From assembly GCA_036362985.1 (NCBI GenBank), contig JAYGXS010000008.1, positions 6,826,553 to 6,890,552 on the forward strand: DNA of 64,000 nt. Reading direction: 5' to 3'. The DNA comes from Ligula intestinalis (taxonomy: Eukaryota; Platyhelminthes; Cestoda; Diphyllobothriidea; Diphyllobothriidae). Below, one piece after another: positions 44,592 through 55,144 of the stretch; the first letter of the stretch is position 1; each line of letters begins with the position of its first letter. A program made the position numbers and the translations under genes. The notes beneath the pieces are model-generated. The model ran no database searches. It was not told where the DNA came from and was given only the letters and a program-made list of their open reading frames with translations.

Positions 44592-45112
44592 TACTACAAT
44601 GGGCCACAGCCAAACTGCTCTGCAAAACCGTCGCGTTTGGAACGCGGGCTAGGGAAGGACAACCGTCGAACTGCCTCGACCTTATCTTTACCCGAGAGGA
44701 GGAAACTGTGATTGACCTGCAGGATAGACCCCCGTTAGGGTCAAGCGACCATATTATGCTGTATTTCGAGTATTCGCTGTTCTCCAAACCCTACACCTCC
44801 CACACATGGGAAAGTAACATTTGGAAGGGCGACTACCCACTTATGAGAAGAGAAATGTCAGAGGTATCATGGGAAACAGATCTCCAAGGTGGGGCAAGTG
44901 AACAGCGGATGACCTTTAGATCGACGTTGAAAAGGACTCTTTGTCTCAACTGTCCCTTCAGAAGAATGACAAGTACGAATCGCCCGAAGTGGATGAACTC
45001 AAACTTGCAGGCCGCTTTCAAAAAAAGAAACCACTTCTGGAGACGCTACAGATTAACCGGCTCCAGTAAACACTTACGGGAGTATAAGCAACAACGTAAC
45101 ATTTGTAAAAGA
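44592..45112 (+). pseudogene. LINE A copy 2, end of endonuclease
   Basis: In shifted frames: LLQWATAKLLCKTVAFGTRA, then VIDLQDRPPLGSSDHIMLYF with the Asp-His active-site motif, then the linker region TGSSKHLREYKQQRNICKR. It breaks off after this Arg codon, where LINE B starts. The continuation EATKL is at 49108. Confidence 0.8.
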
Positions 45113-45267
45113 GCGCTGGTTTCGAAATTTCAGCTAAGTCATCAGTCTTATATAAATCGATTTATCTAAGAGAAGATACGACTATTATTCTTTCGTTTTC
45201 TTATATAAATTATCCGTAAGTACCAGTTCTTACGCTTGAAAAATCTGCTTCCATTCCTTTTGTTGGT

Positions 45268-46704
45268 TTGGTCTCTGCTTGCTTACCTAGCATTCCGTTA
45301 ACCATCTGTCTTGCTTTCAGCAACATATATAAGCTTGAACAGTTAGTTTATTCTGAATTCCCAACTGTTTTCGTGATAGGTTTACTTGTTGCTTTGAAAA
45401 GTATGAAGGTGACACTTTCATTCAGTAGGAAGCCACAGAATTCCAGACCCAAGCGGTGTCTGCGAAAGGCAAACATAATTACTGATATCAGTCTTCAGCC
45501 TGACATCAGTATTCAGCCTGATCTGATTGCCGAGCAAATAGATTTGTCTGCAATGAAAAATTGCAGCGAGTTTATGTTGAAATTTGGGTCAGTTCTCTCA
45601 ATCATTGGGACCCTATTTGATGGGAATATCTCTGCAGTTTCCTCTCAGGAATGCAAACGTTTAGATTCTCTCGTTAATTTGGTCGCAAGTGAGTCACAGG
45701 ATAGACAAAAAAGGCCGTACAATTTTATTCTGAAAAACGTTCCGAAATCAATTAGGCCAATGGGCGTTGCAATGCATTTCCTCTGCTCCTGTGGATTTAA
45801 CTATAAAATAGCAGAGGCTATAAGACTGTCATCTCGCAGTAAAAACCCACCCATTTTAGTCAAGCTATTTTCACCCATTGAAATAGACGCCATTTTTAAA
45901 CAGCAAGAGCTTGTTTCCAAATATCTGAGAAATGCAATGTATTTCCTCTGTCATGATCTCACTATAATGGAGCGAAGAAAAGCCTCAAGTTCTTCTAATA
46001 AAATAGTAATTTCATCGCAACCGGCTCAAGTTCCTGGTCGTAGCCCTAGGAAGCCTAGCGAGCCATGTACTTTTATTCCTGCCAAACCTAGATTACTGCT
46101 CCCCAGTACAGCAACTGTCTCATCCCCCTCAAGTCACCAGACATCCCCGTCTACTTCCAACTTAAATGCTTCCCCAGTTGCCATAGCTAGTAATTCTGGT
46201 AGCCCTCCTAGAAATTCCGAAAAGCCTTCTACGTCAGGTAGACCAACAGCTTCGATACTCGATCAGAGTCCTCCCTAACCTTCTATTAAATCACCCAATT
46301 CAGGTCGTCGAAAGGGTGGGATCTGGAACTCAACCACGAGCATGCAGCCTTCCCAAACACTAACTAAGCCTATACAACAGGAAGCTAACAAACATATAGG
46401 TTACCCTACTTATCACAAGTATCATACTGGGCCAGGCTTTCTACCGCTTAATCCTCGTAGATACCTTACCTCGCCCTCCAGCCTCTCTTTCCCGTCTTTC
46501 CCGTCTTGGTTTTCCCAATTTCCCGGTAACTATCAGCAAAGTCACCACGGCACTAATCCCTATGGCCCATCGATCTCACAGAGCTATCTACCTGCAGCTT
46601 TCAGCTATCCCCCTCAGCTTTCTTATGTTAATTGTCCTGCTCCAGTCGATGGCTATTCTCCAAACTTCCAACTAAATTACCCACCTCCAAATTTTTATTA
46701 CTAA
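45268..46704 (+). pseudogene. LINE B ORF1, one in-frame stop, Pro/Tyr-rich tail
   Basis: The likely start is the Met of MKVTLSFSRK (about 45403). The middle part, YNFILKNVPKSIRP through MYFLCHDLTIMERRK, looks like the RNA-binding fold of LINE ORF1 proteins. After a Ser/Pro-rich linker there is a TAA at 46276-46278. The same frame then stays open to 46704, with a tail rich in Pro, Tyr, Ser, Asn and Gln that ends NYPPPNFYY. The stop is probably a late mutation. Confidence 0.6.
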
Positions 46705-46749
46705 ATAAAGATCGCGTTCGGACGTAAATAACTACCGACGTGTTCATAA

Positions 46750-47992
46750 AACCCCGGCCCTAGCCAAACTTCTGAAAAAGATCATTTTTAATCAAATTCT
46801 CGTTTTTTGTGTAGAAAATAAACTATTAAGTGCCTCACAGTATGGATTTCTCCCTGGAAGATCATGCGAAACCTGCCACTTGGCATTCCTTAACCTGGTT
46901 ACTTCACTTCGTAATGAACAGCAATCAGTCATCGTGATTTACTTTGACCTTAGTAAAGCTTTTGACAAGGTGCCTCATAGGCGCCTTTTAGTGAAACTGG
47001 AAGCCCTAGGCATCAGGCCTCCCTTCCTCGATTTCATTGCCTCCTACCTGTCTTACCGCAGCCAGAAGGTCTTAGTAGGCAATAGCTACTCGATGCTTCA
47101 GCCGATCACGAATGGGGTATTACAAGGCACGGTTTTAGGTCCCCTCCTTTTCATTCTTTACATAAATGAAATTTCAACAGTGCTAAATAATTCGGAAAAT
47201 TTCATTTATGCTGATGATCTAAAGTGTATTTACTCATTTTCTAACGACACGGCCAGTACTTGTGTTGATAAAGTTAACGCAGACTTGCGTACTCTCTCAA
47301 GTTGGAGCGCTACATGGCAGATGGAGTTTTCTCCATCAAAATGTAGTTTCTTGAGTTTTGGTTCCGCAAGGCTTCCTGGACCCATTATCTTCCAAAATAG
47401 TCCACTGTTAGAAAGATCTTCGATAAAGGATTCGGGTCTTACTTACACGAATAAGCTTGCATTATCACCTCATGCAGATCGAATTTCTGATAAGGCCGCA
47501 CAGGTATGTGGGTTTATATCGCATAACTTTTTCCTTCCAGAAATGAAGTTAAAACTATACCGCATGTTTGTTCTTCCTATACTAGAATACTGCTGCCCAC
47601 TTTTTGGCCTCATGACCCAGCATGACCGTAGTAAAATTGAAAAGGTTCAGCGAGTTTTCACTCGTAAAATATTTTCTGTTTCTGGGTCTGGTATGTGTTA
47701 TACAGATAGATGTCAATTAGCAAACATGAAATTTCTTTGGATAAGAAGACTCGAAGCTGGTCTATGCTTTCTGTTTCGCGTTAACAATAGTCCTAATCTC
47801 CCACAAATCAACGCTCTCCTTCCAGTAGACCGACCTTACGCCACTCGCGACTCTTCCGTGATAATTTTACCACCTCGTAGCTCCACATCTAACCGTTCTC
47901 GCTTTTTTACCTCCAAATATGCTTTTATTTGGAACAACCTTCCTCTCGATGTAAAGCTTCTTTTCCCTGGTGAAAATTTGAACACTGTATAA
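46750..47992 (+). pseudogene. LINE B reverse transcriptase, N-terminally deleted
   Basis: The frame is open from about 46750 (ALAKLLKKIIFNQILVF). VIYFDLSKAFDKVPHRRL, NGVLQGTVLGPLLFILYINE and ENFIYADDLKCIYSF give an intact catalytic core. It ends artificially where the inverted-repeat element enters after NNLPLDV. The true C-terminus resumes at 48453 (STLSIFKGKLYNHLNLE). Confidence 0.85.
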
Positions 47993-48452
47993 ACAGCAAA
48001 ATTTAATGGATCCATAAATTTCGAGAGGGCTCTTCAGTTGCCACCCCTCATTGCATAACGGGAATGAACGTTAGAGAAAATACACAACTGAATTCATACA
48101 GAAAAAATCGATAAAAACCGGCAAGGTCACTGTACACGGCCAAGAGGCATTCGATAAAGCTGAAAATTTAAACGCTGTAGACAGCAAAAACTGGAGAAAA
48201 AAAACGTCTAGGCAAAAAGAAAGAAAATTTGGGGAGGGGGGATGTGTAAACAAGGAGCAAGTATTACCAAGGTAGAGTTAGATTAACTACATGCTCCAAT
48301 TGTTTACATAGGTCGGGTTTAAACCGCTCCCCCCGACTGCACATTAACTGTAAGAATAACCTTGTTTGCGTTATGCAATGAGGGGTGGCAACTGAAGAGC
48401 CCTCTCGAAATTTATGGATCCATTAAATTTTGCTGTTTATACAGTGTTCAAA
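47977..48452. repeat. Perfect 84-bp inverted repeat element, copy 2 of the IR family
   Basis: Bases 47977-48060 and 48369-48452 are exact reverse complements over 84 bases. Flanking them, CTTCCTCTCGAT occurs on both sides (about 47939 and 48453), fitting a 12-base target-site duplication in the LINE B RT. The 308-base core holds the ATCGATAAA and AAGGTCACT blocks of the family and, at 48327-48370, a fragment of the LINE A 3' UTR. Confidence 0.75.
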
Positions 48453-48605
48453 CTTCCTCTCGATATTAGACTGTCTTCTACACTGTCGATTTTTAAAGGC
48501 AAATTATATAACCATTTAAATTTAGAGGAAATAAAGTCGTTACTGTCTGTTTCCTTTCCAAACACGCAAGTTGTAGTTTTTGAAAAGGGTCCTCCTGGCA
48601 TTTGA

Positions 48606-49107
48606 AGCTCTTCCCAGGATACTAAAATGGTTTCTTAATATGTTTGCATTTCCCTCTGCAGAGTCAAGCATCATTTCCAAGGGCTGCGAATTCTTCTCCG
48701 TTTTTGCAACCTTCGCTGTGGTCTTCGCGATTGGCTCTGGAATCTGGTGGGTCGCAACTCGATGATGTTGCCTTGACTTCTACTGCCTTCTCCTGCCTTC
48801 CGGATGACCCCTTCCTAACTCAACGATATATTATTTTTTCCCATGACCATAAACGTCCCGAACCCTCAACATCAGGTCCCAAACTAACCACATCAAACCC
48901 TTTTACCTATTAAGGCAGTTTTTTCTCCTTAAGTTTTTTTGAACTCGGTGGCCCACTGAACTCATCTACCGATCTAGGAGTTTTTTTTACTGCCGATGAC
49001 AATTATTTTATAAGAGTTCACTGCTTATCATCATTATTTCTATTTTCACGATAGCACTAAGTTTGTAACGACAGGGCCCCTTGGGCCTTAAATATACAAA
49101 TATAGAA
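48606..49107 (+). other. LINE B 3' region
   Basis: A Ser/Pro-rich ORF (48644-48913) of unknown meaning, then T-rich sequence and the 3' end of LINE B. There is no recognised domain. Confidence 0.4.
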
Positions 49108-50959
49108 GAAGCTACTAAACTGTGCAAGAAATACGAGTTGAACATATTAAACAAGTCGTTGGAACACCCAAAGATCTTGTACGGTTACATACAAAGCACG
49201 AAGAGATCTCAGGAACTGATCCCTGCCCTTAGATCAGCCGATGGACAACTGGTGACCGAAGACCAGATGAAAGCCTCCCTCCTCTCCGATTTATTTGAAT
49301 TTGTCTACACCCGAGAACCGACAACTTTTGCTGACGGTCCGTCAGCTCATCGACCAATAACTGCATCCTTACTGTCCTCCTTATTGCCCAAAATAGAGGA
49401 CCTAGAGTTTTCACACAACACTGTCAGGGCCGAATTACTCCAAGTTAAGCCTGCCAAATCACCTGGGCCGGACAAAATTCCTGCACTAGCACAAAGAGAA
49501 TTAGCTAACGAACTATGCAAACCCCTGGCTGCCATCTCCCAGAAATCTTTTGACGAAGGCGAACTTCCAGAAGAATGGAAGTGGGCAAACGTCACCCCGA
49601 TCTATAAGGGAGGTTCGCGACTTGATTGCGCAAATTACTGTCCTGTCAGTCTAACTTGCATCACGTGCAAAGTAATGGAGCGCATTATTAAAAAGCATTT
49701 AATGTATTTCCTCGAAAGCAACAAAATACTATGTGATGGACAGCACGGCTTTCGTCCAGGATACTCTTGCCTCACGAGTGCTCTTTACTCACAGGAGAAG
49801 TGGACAAAGGCCGCTGATAAAGGCTATCCAATTCATGTTATATTCTTCGACTTCAAAAAGGCCTTCGATAGTGTACCACACAGGCTTCTTCTGCAGAAGA
49901 TTTGGGACCTGGGAATCCAAGGAAAAATGTATAAATGGATCAGTAGTTTCTCGTCCCTCAGAGAACAGAGGGTCGTTGTCGGAAAGTCAACCTCAGAATG
50001 GACAATGGTCGAGAGTGGTGTACCACAAGGCTCAGTTTTGGGTCCGCTGCTACTCCTGGTTTACGTAAACGACTGTCTCAATGAGCTTGATTGCGCAGCT
50101 GTCATGTTTGCGGATGACATAAAAATATGGGCTGAAATTAGGTGCGCCGACGACGCATAGAGACTACAGTCGAACATCGATAAACTGGTTATCTGGTCGT
50201 CCACGTGGCTTCTTAACTTTAATGTATCCAAGTGTCTTGTTCTACACATAAGCCTGGGGGTGAAAAGTGCCACCGAAACACAGTTATTTTATCAGTGGTT
50301 CCGCATTAAACGAGGTTGAGACACACAAAGATCTGGGTATATGGACAACCGCGAACTTGATGCAAACAGAGCACTGTAAAATGTCCGTCCAGAAGGCAAC
50401 TAGTACCCTGCACTGGATCAGACGAGCGTTCAAAATCTTTCCACCTGAACTCTTCGGAAAAATATTTGGCACCTTTGTGAGACCACATCTTGAATACGGA
50501 ATGCCAGTTTGGACACCGTGGTTGAAGAAAGATATGGAGCTTCTTGAACAAGTGCAACGTAGGGCGACAAAGATGGTCGACGGTCTCAGGGAATTACCAT
50601 ATCAGGAGAGATTGATAAAACTTTAACTTTTTCCTTTGTCTTACAGGAACGTTCGGTGCAGCCTGCTCTGGACATTCCGGATAATCCGGGGCCACATTTC
50701 CTCCCTAAAATTGGAGGAGTTCTTCCAACTAGCCACCACTACTCACCTGCGTGGTTATCCTTACAAGGTCACAAACGAACGCACCCGATTAGACCTCCGA
50801 AAATATTTCTTCAGTCAACGCGTGGTTCGGCCTTGGAACTTGCTACCAAGCGAGACGGTTTCCGCTGACACAATTGCGGAATTTAAAAGAAGGCTTGATG
50901 TGATTTTATTTGACAAAAGGCGACTTTTACAACACGATTTACTACTGCCAGCACTGTGA
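49108..50959 (+). pseudogene. LINE A copy 2, reverse transcriptase
   Basis: The ORF to 50160 has AKSPGPDKIPALA, FFDFKKAFDSVPHRLLLQ, SGVPQGSVLGPLLLLVYVND and VMFADDIKIWAEI, so all catalytic residues are intact, unlike LINE A at 22.4 kb. A TAG at 50158-50160 and two frameshifts (about 50265 and 50630) break the thumb region, which continues at 50267-50626 and 50636-50959 to LLQHDLLLPAL. Confidence 0.85.
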
Positions 50960-51143
50960 ACAATTTTTCTGGCTTTAGACCGTTTTCATTCTTTTCCGTG
51001 AAAATGCACTCGAAATTCTGTTATGATATCATATGCGCTCCCCCCGACTGCACATTAACTGTAAGAATAACCTTGTTTGCGTTACATTTAAAGGGTCCTC
51101 AAGGGCATTTCTTGCCTGTTACCCTTAAAATATACATATATTA

Positions 51144-51525
51144 TTTGCTCTCCACCCATTTCAACCAAGGTGTTTTCTATATAAATTGGTTCCATGCTGT
51201 AGATGACCGAATGAAATTGGATGCGAACATGGACATTTTGCATCTGAAGTTGATGTCGGTAACCTTCCCACATATCATTTCTGAACTTCAACCATAAATC
51301 ATACGGGCAGGTCAACTCGCAACACCTAATCAGCAAAGCAAATAGTCGTCGCAATTGATATGGAGTGTTAGTAACAACAGCTTCAGCAACGGTATTCTCC
51401 CATTGATTGTCATCTTGAAGCATACCTCGCATCGTGCAGGCTTCCCTGTAGGTTGAACACAGAAGGCCACCAATCGATCTAAGATCTTCGAACGATGTTG
51501 GTCCTCTTACTTCGTGAAGTAACAT
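51144..51525 (-). pseudogene. Helitron Rep-helicase linker
   Basis: LHEVRGPTSFEDLRSI, EACTMRGMLQDD and LLIRCCELTCPYDLW are the conserved link between Rep and helicase. The reading runs to GGEQI at 51144, where the LINE begins. Confidence 0.82.
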
Positions 51526-52435
51526 TTTTAAGTAGAAGCATTCTCGTTGGGAATGGTAACAGTGTAGATTCTGCCCATTTAAACATCGTATTTGATGCCT
51601 GGAGGCCCCTCAACTGGAACCCTTATCTTTCGTCGAGCCCACTTGTTTTTATTTCATGTGTAGTATGAGAGGACTGAATATATAAAAGCGTCTGGGCAAA
51701 TGAATCATGCTGGCACAATTTGAAGAACGCAGTTGAGGTCGTATCTTTGGGATTCTGAAGTTGGTCCAAGAGGAATCCTTCCGTAAAGTAAATTCGTTGG
51801 CCATTTTCTAGGTGGACGCTTAAGTGTTTAATGGCCGGAAAACGTTTATGGATATCAAAACCAAAGATTCTTCAGACTGCTTCATTACTGCTGATGTATC
51901 TCCCCATTTCATATCGGGTAATCTCATCGTTTCTGTTGCGGAGGTTGAGTAAGTACATTGCAGCATCGGAACCTTTGTTGATGTATTTGCACACGTACTT
52001 GATGGACCTCGCAGAGTTGCAGAACGCAACATTGATATGAGCGTTAAATACTTTTGACAGAAGCGGACAGTACGGCACGATCTAGTGGTTATAAATTACC
52101 ACACCACCGTTTCGTCGTTTATCCAAAACAGCTTCGAAACCACCAATCTCAGGTCGTCTTCTTCTGTTCAAAGGGTAATTATCTCCGTCAGTCTGAGTGA
52201 CATCAAGGTATCGCTTGGGGTATTTCTTGGTACATTTTCCATCCTTCATGCAATGGCTGTTGGGATTTATCTGACCGCATGGACCATGCACCGTCTGAGT
52301 TTTGACCGTTTCAAACAGAATTGGGTCAACGGATCGGTCAGGCAATTCTGCACATATGAATTTGTCGATATCAACAGAGTGCAATTTTACTTTTAGCCAG
52401 ACCAAAATGTGAGCGTGGGGCAACCCTCTCTTCTG
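51526..52435 (-). pseudogene. Helitron Rep nuclease domain
   Basis: QKRGLPHAHILVWL carries the HAH (HUH) metal-binding motif. SIKYVCKYINKGSD carries the Tyr motif that attaches to DNA during rolling-circle transposition. The one frame is open apart from stops at about 52434, 52079 and 51872. Each replaces a Trp that is conserved in relatives. Confidence 0.85.
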
Positions 52436-54383
52436 CTACTCTACAGTGTGTATATGGCACTGAACATCACCAAAAGTTTTGAATTTCGTGATGAGTTTTA
52501 TCATGGCTTTTAACTCAAGATGAAATACCCGCGCGGACAAGTCATGTCGATCTTTTGGCATTTGACCGTGGAGTAGCTCATCGGCAATTTCAGGCCATGA
52601 TGGGTTGCAGGTTAACGTAATAAATAGATTCGGGCGCCCAAAATGTCTAACGTAAACCAATGCAGCTTGAGTTTTCTCATGCATATAGCGAGGCAACCCA
52701 GTGTGGCTTGACGGTAAGATGAGAAGTTGATTGCAACCAACATTATTACTATCATCATTAAGCACATTGTCTCGTAGCTGGATGTAGTTGCCCACGCGAA
52801 GTTCCTTCTGGTGTGTGCGAAAATAGCAACGACGTTCTGCTTCCATTTTGGCAAACATATCAACAGCAAATTGAAGAAATAACGTTTTGAATCGGCTATG
52901 GAGACTGTAAGTTCGGTCTCGGACCAAAAAGTGATATGAGTAGAAAGGTTTACAATTGACTGTTTTATTGGTGACAGTTTGGTGTATGCCGAAATGGTAA
53001 CCATCTTCGCCATTAGCATGGATGAGAGGGTATTGCAGGGCGTCGTGTGAGCGATGTGTCTCATATATCCTCTGTAGTCTATCGTGTCTCCTCCTCAAGA
53101 CAATATCCCTGTTGCCATGCTGCGTATCAGACATGATGACGGCCACCTCGTTGCATGCGGGAGCATTAAATCTCCGTTGATGTTCTCCACGGGGGCGTTT
53201 ATCGGCATCTATGACAATGGCGAAATCAAGGGAAGCATGCATCTCCAAGGCGGACTTGAAACTGTTTACGTAACTGTTGCGTTGGCCTATAATTTCTTGA
53301 AGGGACAGTATTATATGAAGCTTCAAGCCGGGGTACACTAGGGATCGGCTTTGAGCTTGCTGGTTGATATCTTCTACGAAGTATATTTGTAGAAATTTCG
53401 GCTCACCATCAGGAGGAGGTAGTAACAATCCAATCCGGTGACAAATGTGACCTTCCACCTTGAAGGTCGGCATAAATCCAACCTCATGAACAATGTTGGC
53501 ACCAAAAGAGGTCATTTGAAACGCCCCGTTGTATTGTCTAATGTTTGAAAGAAAATGTTTGGAGTCGCTGGTATCACCAGCAAGAAGTGTTTGAAGTAGT
53601 TCCGGCAGTTGAGGGAAGTTATTTAGTAATACCTTTCCGTTAGAACAGCACATGCCGTTTGTTCCACCAGTCCATTTTTTGCCTGACAATGACCACAAAC
53701 TTCCGCCATCTTCCCAACGGAAACGTTCGCATCCCCGCATAATTAAGACTTGGGTTGTAATTGAGGGAGGCTCTGTTCCAAATCTGAGCATTTAGGGAAG
53801 CAACCAACGGACCATAGCCGTCATACCGTATTTGAATTGGCTGCAAACTTAAGTTTTCAGCATTGGCTGGGCGTTGGGGAGCTCTTTGGGTTGCTTGCAT
53901 AGCCAGACGCGCACTTCTACGTGTAGTTAATATGTCTTGCCGACGATGCAAATGTCTTGCCGTATCTAGGGTCATTCGCTGAATAGTTTGGACTTCGGTT
54001 TCTTGGAAGCGGCTATTTTGAGGGCGAATAGTATCCTCGTGTCTTCTTTGAAGCATTTGATCTCCGGTTTCTTGGGATCGTCGGTATCGCTGACGAACGG
54101 CGTCAGTCTCCAGTCGAAGCCGTCTTTCTTTTTGTGTTTCTTGCGAACGTCTATTAGCACTGGCAAGTCTCTTCTGCTCCTTTGCTCGAACTTGTCTTCT
54201 CGCGGCTGCTGTACTTCCTATGCTTTCTAATAAGGTAGCACCTGCAAATAGATTATTATTTTGAACAAAAAAGGAAGGGCAGGAGAACAACGAATTTGCA
54301 ACGTTACCTTCATTAGCAGGCCCATCATCATTGGCCATGATGGTTGTGTTCATAACATCTCTGCCAGTGTTACTGTTGTCCAT
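52436..54383 (-). pseudogene. Helitron N-terminal region and Helitron-like N domain
   Basis: The ORF 53640-54383 starts with a short leader and then has Arg/Gln/Glu repeats (YRRSQETG, FQETEVQ) of about 22 residues, as in the N-terminal region of many animal Helitrons. After a frameshift the ORF 52436-53791 continues with GTNGMCCSNGKVLL, NIRQYNGAFQMTSFGA and LPRYMHEKTQAALVYVRHFG, then FITLTCNPSWPEI, the Rep N-terminal motif. It ends at a TAG in place of a conserved Trp just before the HUH box. Confidence 0.85.
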
Positions 54384-55144
54384 AATGGTAGTTTGTGAGG
54401 TTGAGAACTAAAGTGAACGCCTTTTTATGGCAGGCCATTCAAGCTAAACTAAAAGCTAGCCGAAATTTAGTTTGATTGGGAAAGCCGGACTATGAGCCCA
54501 GTGCGTGGCAGGCAGGCGCATAACCGTGGAGAGGGGGGGTGGTGTTTCAAGGAGCTGCGACTGTTTAAACGTAAGTATGGGGGGGGGGGGCAAGCGGTAG
54601 CAGATCAAGTGATTTACGGTCACTGACTTTGAAACAGCTGTACAGACAGCCGTTTTAGCCCTCGCTGCATTAAGAGTGGGGAGGAGGCGGGAGGGTGCCC
54701 TTTCAAGCAGCAAGTACATGTGTGTGTGTGGGTCCAAGCGGAAAGAAGGTTAACGTCAGTCAGTATGAAACAGCTACGCAAATACCATTGTAGCCCTTGC
54801 TGCATTAGAGGCGGGAGGAGGGGGGAGGGGTGACGTTTCAAGCGGCCGCGACGACCTGGATGCGAAGACCCCTTCCCCTTCCCCACCCCGCCCAACGCCC
54901 GTGGCGTATTCACATCCACCTGTCACGTCGGGTGTCATTCTGGGCGACAGCAACATGATCACTAAATCCTCACGCGCACGAAAACGAGACGCCCAAACAA
55001 TGAAAGCAGTCAGACGCTCGGACAGTAGAGAAACACACACACGCGCATGCCAGTGCCACACGCGCGTCGAAGGCGTAGAAGGCTTTTTAGAGGTGACCCC
55101 TTTGACCAATGGTAATGAAGACACAGACAGACAACTCACTTTTA
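54384..55144. repeat. G-rich tandem repeat region
   Basis: A unit of about 135-140 bases occurs about three times between 54500 and 54850. Each has GAAACAGCT, GTAGCCCT(T/C)GCTGCATTA(A)GAG-type sequence, a G/A-rich run and TTTCAAG(C/G)(A/G)GC. It includes a run of ten G at about 54579 and a short GT run at 54719-54728. No gene is seen. Confidence 0.55.

Larger units (their letters stand above)
45113..49107 (+). mobile_element. LINE B, internally deleted, inside LINE A copy 2
   Basis: Plus strand: ORF1 (45268-46704), the C-terminal part of an RT (46750-47945), an inverted-repeat insertion (47957-48452), the end of the RT (48453-48605) and a 3' region ending GGGCCTTAAATATACAAATA. The endonuclease and first RT blocks are missing between 46705 and 46750. 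The borders follow from the LINE A reading (Arg codon before, Glu codon after). Confidence 0.75.
44592..51143 (+). mobile_element. LINE A second copy, 5'-truncated, interrupted by LINE B
   Basis: Plus strand. The part 44592-45112 is the end of the endonuclease and the part 49108-51143 is the RT and 3' UTR. The 3' end CCCTTAAAATATACATATAT and the CCCCCCGACTGCACATTAAC block match LINE A. It is truncated in the endonuclease. It sits antisense in the Helitron. Confidence 0.88.
43100..54383 (-). mobile_element. Helitron, split by a nested LINE insertion
   Basis: The minus strand codes an N-terminal repeat-rich region, a Helitron-like N domain, a Rep (HUH) nuclease and a PIF1-type helicase. The first part is at 51144-54383 and the second at 43100-44591. 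Between them lies a 6.55-kb LINE insertion. Deleting 44592-51143 restores the Helitron reading frame. There are frameshifts in the N-terminal part and the helicase and three stops in the Rep part, so the copy is dead. The terminal hairpin and target AT were not identified. Confidence 0.88.
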
